From contig CAJTOM010000030.1 in NCBI GenBank assembly GCA_910577915.1, forward strand, positions 1 through 26,574: a DNA stretch of 26,574 nt, read 5' to 3'. Below, in pieces: positions 8,319-14,495 of this stretch; position 1 is the stretch's first letter, and each line of letters opens with the position of its first letter. A model generated the notes under the pieces. That model was not told the DNA's origin, did no database searches, and saw only the letters and a list, made by a program, of their open reading frames with translations. The position numbers were made by a program, and so were the translations under genes. The DNA comes from an uncultured Oscillospiraceae bacterium (GTDB lineage: Bacteria; Bacillota; Clostridia; Oscillospirales; Oscillospiraceae).

Positions 8319-9383
8319 ATGGAGAATATCCAAACCTATTTGCAGCAGGCGGTGGACAAGAACGCCTCCGACCTGTTTATCATCGCCGGCAGGGCGGTGT
8401 CCATGAAGACGGAGGGCGAGATCGTCCCCATCGGCGGGGAGCGCCTGATGCCCGAGGAGGCGGAGAAGCTGGTCCGTGAGCTGTACGGCCTGGCCCGCCG
8501 CCCCATTGACCGCTACCTCTCGGTAGGGGACGACGACTTCTCCCTGTCGGTGCAGAGCCTGGCCCGCTTCCGGGTGAACGCCTACCGGCAGCGCGGCTCC
8601 ATGGCGGCGGTGATCCGCGTGGTGAGCTTCGGCATCCCCAACTGGCAGGAGAAGGACATCCCCCCCGAGGTTATGAAGATCGCCGGGATGACCCGGGGCA
8701 TGGTGCTGGTCACCGGCCCGGCGGGGGGCGGCAAGTCCACCACCCTCGCCTGCGTGGTGGACGCTGTGAACCAGAACCGCAACGCCCACATCATCACCAT
8801 TGAGGACCCCATCGAGTACCTCCACCGCAACCAGAAGAGCGTCATCAGCCAGCGGGAGCTGTCCATGGACACCTCCAGCTACGTCACCGCCCTCCGGGCC
8901 AGCCTGCGCCAGGCCCCCGACGTGATCCTGCTGGGGGAGATGCGGGATCTGGACACCATCCAGACCGCTATGACGGCGGCGGAGACGGGCCACCTGGTGA
9001 TCTCCACCCTCCACACCGTGGGGGCGGTGAACACCATCGACCGCATCATCGACGTCTTCCCCCCCGCCCAGCAGCAGCAGATCCGCATCCAGCTGGCCCA
9101 GGTCCTCAAGACCGTCATCAGCCAGCAGCTGCTGCACACCACCAGCGGCGGCCTGGTGCCGGCCTTTGAGATCATGCACCTGAACAACGCCGTGCGCACC
9201 CTGGTCCGGGACAGCCGCATCCACCAGATCGACTCCGTCATCCAGACCTCGGCCGCCGAGGGGATGATCAGCATGGACGAGTCCATCCTGCGCCTGTACA
9301 AGGCGGGCCGCATCACCCAGGAGACCGCCCTGCGCCACGCCATGAACCCCGAGCAGCTCCAGCGCAAGCTGGGCGGCCGGTAA
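8319..9383 (+). CDS. pilT: PilT-family type IV pilus retraction-type ATPase
   Basis: A 354-residue hexameric-ATPase-type protein matching PilT in length. It has an N-terminal PAS-like domain (1-100, with NASDLFIIAG), Walker A GPAGGGKST (133-141), Asp box HIITIEDPIEY (157-167), Walker B VILLGEMRD (202-210) and His box HLVISTLHT (225-233). A C-terminal AVRTLVRD (291-298) corresponds to the AIRNLIRE motif typical of PilT and needed for retraction in known members. It acts in the cytoplasm at the PilC platform. The ribosome binding site AGGAG is about 13 bases upstream, a slightly long spacing. It is the last gene of the operon. No PilB-type extension ATPase is present in the window. Confidence 0.92.
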   Translation: MENIQTYLQQAVDKNASDLFIIAGRAVSMKTEGEIVPIGGERLMPEEAEKLVRELYGLARRPIDRYLSVGDDDFSLSVQSLARFRVNAYRQRGSMAAVIRVVSFGIPNWQEKDIPPEVMKIAGMTRGMVLVTGPAGGGKSTTLACVVDAVNQNRNAHIITIEDPIEYLHRNQKSVISQRELSMDTSSYVTALRASLRQAPDVILLGEMRDLDTIQTAMTAAETGHLVISTLHTVGAVNTIDRIIDVFPPAQQQQIRIQLAQVLKTVISQQLLHTTSGGLVPAFEIMHLNNAVRTLVRDSRIHQIDSVIQTSAAEGMISMDESILRLYKAGRITQETALRHAMNPEQLQRKLGGR

Positions 9384-9395
9384 GCCCACGCCGCC

Positions 9396-9440
9396 GGAAG
9401 CGGCCGGTGAGAATCCCCTCACCGGCCGCTTCCTGTTTTT
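9396..9440 (+). terminator. Rho-independent terminator of the pilus operon
   Basis: A perfect 16 bp stem, GGAAGCGGCCGGTGAG (9396-9411) with its complement at 9418-9433, a 6-base loop, and TGTTTTT immediately after. It starts 12 bases past the pilT stop. Confidence 0.93.
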
Positions 9441-9445
9441 ACTGA

Positions 9446-9820
9446 TCAATGCTCCCCTGACGAAGCTCCTCCATAGAGAATCGGTCCCCATAGCCCGTAA
9501 CCTTCAGACAGCTCCAAATATAGATACTCAGGGGAGTTTGACCCGTCCGTGTAAATCTTACAACCCTCCAACCCTGTATCAGCAACTGCTTCTTTTGTTG
9601 AATACCTGGCATATTCGTATGTCATATCATCAACATATCTATAGCCGCTTGGCAATTCATATACAGTTACCCAATATGGAATATAAACACGATTAAATAG
9701 AAAAATTGTATGTGCAAATTGTTCTTCTATCGTCTCCTCTTTTGCAGTTTTCTCTTCTAGTGAACAGCTTGCCAGTAGCACAGCCAGAAGCAGCATACCA
9801 ATAAGCCAGCATTTTTTCAC
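9446..9820 (-). CDS. Small lipoprotein of unknown function
   Basis: A 124-residue protein read from GTG 9820 (MKKCWLIGMLLLAVLLASC), with a lipobox LLASC whose Cys is the lipidation site. The GTG at 9820 is preferred over GTG 9838 because GGGGGA lies seven bases before it and the signal peptide then begins with the usual two lysines. The mature part is acidic and rich in Tyr (VYIPYWVTVYELPSGYRYVDD, then PEYLYLELSEGYGLWGP). No family was recognised. Base composition is AT-rich, unlike everything around it. It follows the cysteine-peptidase gene by about 30 bases and is probably in the same transcript. A partner or inhibitor of that peptidase is possible but is pure inference. Confidence 0.7.
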   Translation of the reverse strand: MKKCWLIGMLLLAVLLASCSLEEKTAKEETIEEQFAHTIFLFNRVYIPYWVTVYELPSGYRYVDDMTYEYARYSTKEAVADTGLEGCKIYTDGSNSPEYLYLELSEGYGLWGPILYGGASSGEH

Positions 9821-9851
9821 GTTGACGTCCCCCAGCACTTATGAAACTGTG

Positions 9852-10901
9852 CTAAACTACATATTCCATAACTTTATATATTTCTCCATAGAGTGGAATC
9901 TCAATCGGGTTGGATATTGATATGCTGACAACCCCCGGGCCATCTTCAGGATCCATAATACTTAAAGAAGTGTGATACGTGCCTACTGCATAACCTTTAA
10001 TAACTATCATATGACCAACAGCATCATCTTCTGAAATTTTCAGTCCGACTATAAAAGGACTTTCATCGTAATAAATTGCTTCTTCAACATCAAGAATACT
10101 TGGCGACGCTGCCTCAATAAAGACATCTATACCATATATAGACTTAAGAGCACTCTTCACTTTTGGTGCTCCTGCAGGTCTATAGTAGCTAATCTCTTCT
10201 GCAACTTGAAGAGAGGACTTCCTAATATCTGTATAGTACTGTCCCACACTGGCGGTACAAGCGGCCCAACAATCCCACCATTCACTCCGGTATTTTGTCG
10301 GCACGCTCAGCGTATGTCCGTTTGGTAAACCATGTGCACTGGGTACATGCGCTATATCGGTAATGTCCAAGTCGTACAGCTTCTCATATGGGTCAGCAAA
10401 TCTGAGATCGGCTAAGCCCTCCTCCGCTCCAGAAGAATCCATTGCAAGGACAAGATTTGAAGCTGTAATAATCTTAGACTGCGCCCCCTCCCAAAGCATA
10501 GCGATTTCTGTATCATCGGCTAAAACGCTGTTGATTCTTTCAGAATACCCTTCTGAATAAGAAAAACGGTAGTTTCCTTGGTGAGCAGGGAATACGCCCA
10601 TTAGGCCGATAATCTGGGTATCAGCAAAGATAGGGTAGTACTGAGCCGTGCACAAACGCACAGAATCAGAACCCTGGTCCACACTGTAAGAAGGAATTGC
10701 ATTCCCGACCTGAAGCGCGTCATAGTTGTTTGCTGTGAAATCATCGCCAAACGGAATCACCGCGTCGGAAATAAAGCGCCCCATTTCACAGATGAGCTCA
10801 TCAGACGGAGAAAGCGAATCTTTGTCCGCAGCCATGGCCGGCGCACACAGCAGGCTGGCACTCATCAAAAGCGCTAAACAGAAACTACAGAACTTCCTCA
10901 T
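9852..10901 (-). CDS. Secreted papain-like (C39-like) cysteine peptidase
   Basis: A 349-residue protein with a cleavable signal peptide (hydrophobic 8-22, likely cut after APAMA). Residues about 30-190 form a propeptide-like region of no recognised family. The C-terminal domain (about 200-345) has the layout of a papain-like/C39-like peptidase: SEWWDCWAACTASVGQYY with the candidate nucleophile C211 or C215, GHMIVIKGYA with H297, and SIMDPEDG with D317. Start ATG 10901 is used in place of GTG 10913 because AGGTGG lies eight bases before it. The gene is AT-rich compared with its neighbours and lies in an island flanked by GC-rich operons, suggesting recent acquisition. Its substrate is unknown. 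It could process secreted peptides or act on host or competitor proteins; nothing in the window decides. Confidence 0.75.
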   Translation of the reverse strand: MRKFCSFCLALLMSASLLCAPAMAADKDSLSPSDELICEMGRFISDAVIPFGDDFTANNYDALQVGNAIPSYSVDQGSDSVRLCTAQYYPIFADTQIIGLMGVFPAHQGNYRFSYSEGYSERINSVLADDTEIAMLWEGAQSKIITASNLVLAMDSSGAEEGLADLRFADPYEKLYDLDITDIAHVPSAHGLPNGHTLSVPTKYRSEWWDCWAACTASVGQYYTDIRKSSLQVAEEISYYRPAGAPKVKSALKSIYGIDVFIEAASPSILDVEEAIYYDESPFIVGLKISEDDAVGHMIVIKGYAVGTYHTSLSIMDPEDGPGVVSISISNPIEIPLYGEIYKVMEYVV

Positions 10902-10939
10902 TACAAAGACCACCTTTCAAAAATGTAAATTAAGGATGC

Positions 10940-10981
10940 TTACCGGGGTAATGAGATGAACGCACAAATCAGGAAACACAT
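10940..10981 (-). CDS. Possible 13-codon leader peptide
   Basis: In the untranslated leader of the peptidase gene, ATG at 10981 opens a 13-residue frame (MCFLICAFISLPR) ending in TAA at 10940, with GGCGG just upstream. Hydrophobic micro-ORFs in leaders can be regulatory, but one this short also arises by chance. Confidence 0.15.
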   Translation of the reverse strand: MCFLICAFISLPR

Positions 10982-11010
10982 ACCGCCAGCGATAATAATT
11001 ACATAGGAAT

Positions 11011-11019
11011 CCCCCCCCC
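11011..11019 (+). repeat. C9 homopolymer (G9 on the transcribed strand)
   Basis: Nine consecutive C bases lie in the AT-rich leader between the peptidase promoter and its gene. Such tracts can slip during replication; here it would change leader length, not a reading frame. Confidence 0.6.
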
Positions 11020-11029
11020 TCTTTTCTGC

Positions 11030-11055
11030 ATGACATAAGCCATGACTTATGTCAT
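11030..11055. promoter_or_regulatory. Palindromic operator candidate
   Basis: ATGACATAAG (11030-11039) and CTTATGTCAT (11046-11055) form a perfect 10-base inverted repeat around a 6-base centre. It lies 11-37 bases downstream of the -10 box of the minus-strand promoter, a position typical of a repressor site. No terminator-like U-run follows, so a protein-binding site is likelier than a terminator. Confidence 0.6.
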
Positions 11056-11066
11056 ACATATCATAC

Positions 11067-11095
11067 ATAGTATCAGAAACATTCTTGTTTGTCAA
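11067..11095 (-). promoter_or_regulatory. Sigma-A promoter of the cysteine peptidase/lipoprotein unit
   Basis: On the minus strand: TTGACA (11095-11090), 17 bases, then TACTAT (11072-11067) with a TGA extended -10. Near-consensus spacing; the palindrome at 11030-11055 covers the start of the transcript. Confidence 0.7.
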
Positions 11096-11135
11096 CAAAT
11101 CATATTTATTACACTATTTAACCGCCCCCCGCCCA

Positions 11136-11164
11136 TTGACAATCCTCCCTCCCTGTGCTACCCT
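11136..11164 (+). promoter_or_regulatory. Putative promoter of the aminotransferase/aldolase/kinase operon
   Basis: TTGACA (11136-11141), 17 bases, then TACCCT (11159-11164) preceded by TGC. The -10 is weak but the extended element and the perfect -35 compensate. Confidence 0.6.
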
Positions 11165-11176
11165 TGATACCATGAC

Positions 11177-11192
11177 GTGAATATCGGTTCAC
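11177..11192. promoter_or_regulatory. Candidate TetR operator
   Basis: GTGAA-tatcgg-TTCAC is a 16-base inverted repeat just downstream of the expected transcription start of the operon that encodes a TetR regulator. Position and symmetry fit autoregulation; the arms are short, so chance is possible. Confidence 0.35.
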
Positions 11193-11216
11193 AAGCAGGA
11201 ATGGAGGAACAGCGCA

Positions 11217-12707
11217 ATGGCCTACAACGGTTTCGCAATCGACCAATACCTGGACGCGGCGGCGGTGACGGCGCAGCTCGACGAGCTGATCGCCAAGCCC
11301 GTCTGGTCCATCCGCCGGGACCGGCTGGCGGCGTACACGGCGGACTACTTTGACGCCAAATGCCCCCGGTCCAAGGCGATGATCGCCCAGGCGAAAAAGA
11401 TCATCCCCGGCGGGGTGCAGCACAACCTTGCCTTCAACTACCCCTTCCCCATCGTCATCACCAAGGCGGAGGGGGCCAAGCTGTGGGACATCGACGGCAA
11501 CTGGTACTACGACCTGCTCCAGGCCGGGGGCCCCACCATCCTGGGCAGCAACGTCCCGGCGGTGCGGGAGCAGGTCATCGACCTTTTGAACACCTGCGGC
11601 CCCTCCACGGGGCTGTTCCACGAGTACGAGTACAAGCTGGCGAAAAAGATCTCCGATCTGGTGCCCTCGGTGGAGATGTTCCGCATGCTGGGCTCCGGCA
11701 CGGAGGCTGCCATGTGCGCGGCCCGCATCGCCCGGCTGAAAACCGGGAAAAAGAACATACTGAAGATGGGCGGGGCCTACCACGGCTGGTCGGACCAGCT
11801 GGCCTACGGCATGCGGGTCCCCGGCACTAAGGGCATCATGTCCAAGGGCGTGCCCGGCTTCGTCTTCAAGCATACCGACGAATTTTTCCCCAACGACCTG
11901 GAGGACCTGGAGCGGAAGCTGCGGGCCAACCGGCGCACCGGCGGCACAGCGGCGGTGTACCTGGAGCCCCTGGGCCCGGAGAGCGGCACCCGGCCCGTCA
12001 GCCGGGAGTTTGTCCGCGGGGCCGCCAGGCTGGCCCGGCAGTACGGAGCCCTGCTCATCTTTGACGAGGTGGTCACCGGCTTCCGGGTGGGACTCAGCGG
12101 GGCCCAGGGCTTCTTCGGGGTGGACCCGGACCTGACGGTCTTCGGCAAGATCATCGCCGGCGGCTACCCCGGCGCCGGCGGCGTGGGGGGCCACGCGGAC
12201 TGCATGGCCCACCTGGGGGCCGGCCTGGACGCCTCCGGGAAGAAGGTGCCCAAGGCCATGTGCGGCGGCACCATGGCGGCCACCCCCCTCTCCTGTGCGG
12301 CGGGGTACTACACCCTGTGCGAGATCGAGCGCACCAACGCCTGCGAGACGGCGGGCCGCATGGGCGACCGGCTGACCCGGGGCCTCCAGGCCCTCATCAA
12401 ACAGCACAGCCTCCCCTTCGTGGCCTTCAACCAGGGCTCCATCTGCCACCTGGACAACGCGGGCACCATGCACTTCTGCATCGACTGGAAGAAGCCCTGG
12501 ACCATCCCGGAGATTCTCCGGCAGACCGGCGTGCGCCAGAGGGAGATGGAGCACATGGGAGCGGCCTACATGGCCGAGGGCATCGTCACCCTGGCGGGCT
12601 CCCGGCTGTACACCAGCGCCGCCTACACCGAGGAGATGATCGACGACGTGCTGGAGCGCTTCGGCCGCGTTCTGGCCGGCTGCGCCCCCCTGGAGGTGCG
12701 GCCGTGA
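11217..12707 (+). CDS. PLP-dependent class III aminotransferase (glutamate-1-semialdehyde aminomutase-like)
   Basis: A 496-residue fold-type I PLP enzyme of the HemL/omega-aminotransferase group. Visible landmarks: PGGVQHN (64-70), WDIDGNWYYDL (90-100), the phosphate-binding GSGTEA (159-164), GAYHGW (186-191), LIFDEVVTGFR with the cofactor-nitrogen-binding D283, and the Schiff-base lysine K311 in VFGKIIAGGYPG. It is longer than HemL (about 430 residues) because of an extra ~50-residue N-terminal helical region. It is not in a haem operon and is translationally linked to an aldolase, so amination of an aldehyde or keto product of that pathway is likelier than haem synthesis. The ATG at 11217 has GGAGG nine bases upstream. 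Its exact substrate cannot be inferred. Confidence 0.88.
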   Translation: MAYNGFAIDQYLDAAAVTAQLDELIAKPVWSIRRDRLAAYTADYFDAKCPRSKAMIAQAKKIIPGGVQHNLAFNYPFPIVITKAEGAKLWDIDGNWYYDLLQAGGPTILGSNVPAVREQVIDLLNTCGPSTGLFHEYEYKLAKKISDLVPSVEMFRMLGSGTEAAMCAARIARLKTGKKNILKMGGAYHGWSDQLAYGMRVPGTKGIMSKGVPGFVFKHTDEFFPNDLEDLERKLRANRRTGGTAAVYLEPLGPESGTRPVSREFVRGAARLARQYGALLIFDEVVTGFRVGLSGAQGFFGVDPDLTVFGKIIAGGYPGAGGVGGHADCMAHLGAGLDASGKKVPKAMCGGTMAATPLSCAAGYYTLCEIERTNACETAGRMGDRLTRGLQALIKQHSLPFVAFNQGSICHLDNAGTMHFCIDWKKPWTIPEILRQTGVRQREMEHMGAAYMAEGIVTLAGSRLYTSAAYTEEMIDDVLERFGRVLAGCAPLEVRP

Positions 12708-13807
12708 CCGCCGCGGAGGCCCGCCGGCGGGAGCAGATCATCCAGGCGGCGGCCCGGCTCACCGGCGAGGGGCTCATTGCGCGCACCTGGGGCAACATCA
12801 GCGCCCGCCTCTCGGAGACCCAGTTTCTCATCACCCCCAGCGGCCTGGCCTACGAGACCATGGAGCCGGACCAGCTGGTGCCGGTGAGCATCCCGGACGC
12901 CGCCTGGACCGGCCCCATCAAGCCCTCCAGCGAGCGGGGCATCCATGCGGACGCCTACCGCCTGCGGCCGGAGGTCCAGTTCATCATTCACACCCACCAG
13001 TACTACGCCTCCGTGGCGGGGATCGAGGGCCGGGCCCTGACGGGCTTTATCGACCCCCTGCTGGGAAAGCGCGCACCCTGCGCGGCCTACGGCCTGCCGG
13101 GAACCGCCCGGCTGCGCCGGGCGGTGGAGGCGGAGCTGACGGCCTGGCCGGACTGCCGGGCCCTCCTGCTGCGCAGCCACGGGGCCCTGTGCCTGGGCCG
13201 GGATCCGGAGGACGCCTTCGCCGCCGCCCGCGCCCTGGAGGAGGTCTCCAGAGCCCGCGTCCTGGACCGGCTGGAGGAGAACCGCCCCTTCCCCGTCCCG
13301 CCGGACCTGGGGTTCAGCCGCCGGCAGGGGGACGCCTTTTTGCTCACCCGGCGGGGCCGGAGCCGGATCTACCCCCTGAACGGCTCCTCCCTGCCCCGCG
13401 CCGCCGCCCTCCACGCGGCGGTCTACCGGGCGGGCCATTTCCGGTACGTGGCCCACGAGACCTCCTCCCAGGTGCTGGCCGTCAGCGCCTCCGGCCGCCG
13501 TCTGCGCCCCTACCTGGATGACCTGGCCCAGATCGCCGGGGCGGACCTGCTGTGCGTGCCGGCGGAGCCCGACCGGGTCCACAGGGCCGTCCGAGGCCGG
13601 AGCGCGGTGCTGCTGCGGGGCATGGGAGCTCTGTGCGCCGGCGAGTCGGAGGACGACGTGCTGACCCTCCGGGCCCTGCTGGCCAAGGGGTGCGAGGCCC
13701 GGCTGTACGCCGGCGCGGTTCCCGGCTGCCGTCCCCTGCACCCGGCGGACGCGGCGCTTCAGCGCCTGGTCTACCTCCGCTCCTACCGGAAAAGGGGCCT
13801 ATGCTGA
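12704..13807 (+). CDS. Two-domain class II aldolase/adducin-family protein (fuculose-phosphate aldolase-like)
   Basis: A 367-residue protein starting at GTG 12704, which overlaps the aminotransferase stop (GTGA) and has GGAGG upstream. Domain 1 (1-195) keeps the class II aldolase metal site: E77 in KPSSERGIH, H96 and H98 in FIIHTHQ, and H159 in LLRSHGALCLG. The spacing equals that of E. coli FucA (E73, H92, H94, H155). Domain 2 (about 205-340) looks like a second copy: RAAALHAAVYRAGHFRYVAH then ETSS aligns with the HTHQ region, and LLRGMGALCAGESEDDV with LLRSHGALCLGRDPEDA. The metal ligands are mostly lost there. The expected reaction is retro-aldol cleavage of a sugar phosphate, possibly made by the FGGY kinase downstream. 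Usual single-domain members are ~215 residues. Confidence 0.85.
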   Translation: MTAAEARRREQIIQAAARLTGEGLIARTWGNISARLSETQFLITPSGLAYETMEPDQLVPVSIPDAAWTGPIKPSSERGIHADAYRLRPEVQFIIHTHQYYASVAGIEGRALTGFIDPLLGKRAPCAAYGLPGTARLRRAVEAELTAWPDCRALLLRSHGALCLGRDPEDAFAAARALEEVSRARVLDRLEENRPFPVPPDLGFSRRQGDAFLLTRRGRSRIYPLNGSSLPRAAALHAAVYRAGHFRYVAHETSSQVLAVSASGRRLRPYLDDLAQIAGADLLCVPAEPDRVHRAVRGRSAVLLRGMGALCAGESEDDVLTLRALLAKGCEARLYAGAVPGCRPLHPADAALQRLVYLRSYRKRGLC

Positions 13808-14484
13808 AAAAACTGTCCGAGGCCCAGCTGGAGCGCCTGCTGGAGGCCGGGGTGGAGGCCTTCTCCCTCCACGGCCCGGCGGGGGCCAGCATGCGCTCCA
13901 TCGCGGACCGGGCGGGCGTCAGCGTGGGGGTCCTGTACAAGTACTACGGGGACAAGGAGGGCTTCCTCCGGGCCTGCCTGGACCGGAGCCTGGCGGCCCT
14001 GGACGAGGTCCTGGCCTCCGTCACGGCGGAGGAGGCGGGCTTTCGCGCATACGCCCGCCGGCTCATCCGTGCCCTGCTCCAATTCTCCCGGGAGCACGGG
14101 GGGTATGTGCGGCTCTACTGCGCCCTGGCCGCCTCCGGCGGGGCGGAGGCCCAGGGGCTGGCGGAGGAGATCGAGGGGGCTGCCGCCCGGCTCTACCGGC
14201 GCGCCGTCGCCGCCGGGCAGGCGGCGGGGGATCTGCGCCGGGACGTGGACCCCGGCCTGCTGGCCTTCTTCTTTGACAGCCTGCTGATGATGGTCCAGTT
14301 CTCCGGCTGCTGCGGCTACTACCGGGAGCGCTTCCGCCTGTACTGCGGCGCAGCGCCGGAGGACCAGGAGGACCGGCTGGAGGAGGAGCTGCTGCGGTTT
14401 TTGGAGTCGGCGTTCACCTTCGAGGCCTCGGAGATCGTCCACAAAACCCAGGGGCGGGAGCCGTCCGCCCCGCAGCATGTGTGA
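13801..14484 (+). CDS. TetR/AcrR-family transcriptional regulator
   Basis: A 227-residue protein. The N-terminal helix-turn-helix is typical: ASMRSIADRAGVSVGVLYKY at about 29-48, followed by YGDKEGFLRACL. The C-terminal ligand/dimer domain (60-210) is all helical and family-specific. Its ATG overlaps the last seven bases of the aldolase gene, and the kinase gene follows 11 bases after its stop, so it is embedded in the operon it probably represses. A 16-base inverted repeat at 11177-11192, next to the operon promoter, is a candidate binding site. The inducer is unknown, plausibly a pathway intermediate. Confidence 0.9.
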   Translation: MLKKLSEAQLERLLEAGVEAFSLHGPAGASMRSIADRAGVSVGVLYKYYGDKEGFLRACLDRSLAALDEVLASVTAEEAGFRAYARRLIRALLQFSREHGGYVRLYCALAASGGAEAQGLAEEIEGAAARLYRRAVAAGQAAGDLRRDVDPGLLAFFFDSLLMMVQFSGCCGYYRERFRLYCGAAPEDQEDRLEEELLRFLESAFTFEASEIVHKTQGREPSAPQHV

Positions 14485-14495
14485 GGAGGGATACC

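Noticed and set aside
7569..9491. 640-codon minus-strand frame across the pilin and pilT genes
   Set aside because: It lies antisense to well-supported genes and its translation is His/Gly/Asp-rich without any domain.
9441..11110. Integrated mobile element with att sites
   Set aside because: Composition suggests transfer, but no integrase, transposase, tRNA or flanking direct repeat could be found in the window.
11217..12707. hemL (haem biosynthesis) assignment for the aminotransferase
   Set aside because: Family resemblance is real, but there is a longer N-terminus and no haem gene nearby; the operon context is carbohydrate-type, so the symbol is withheld.
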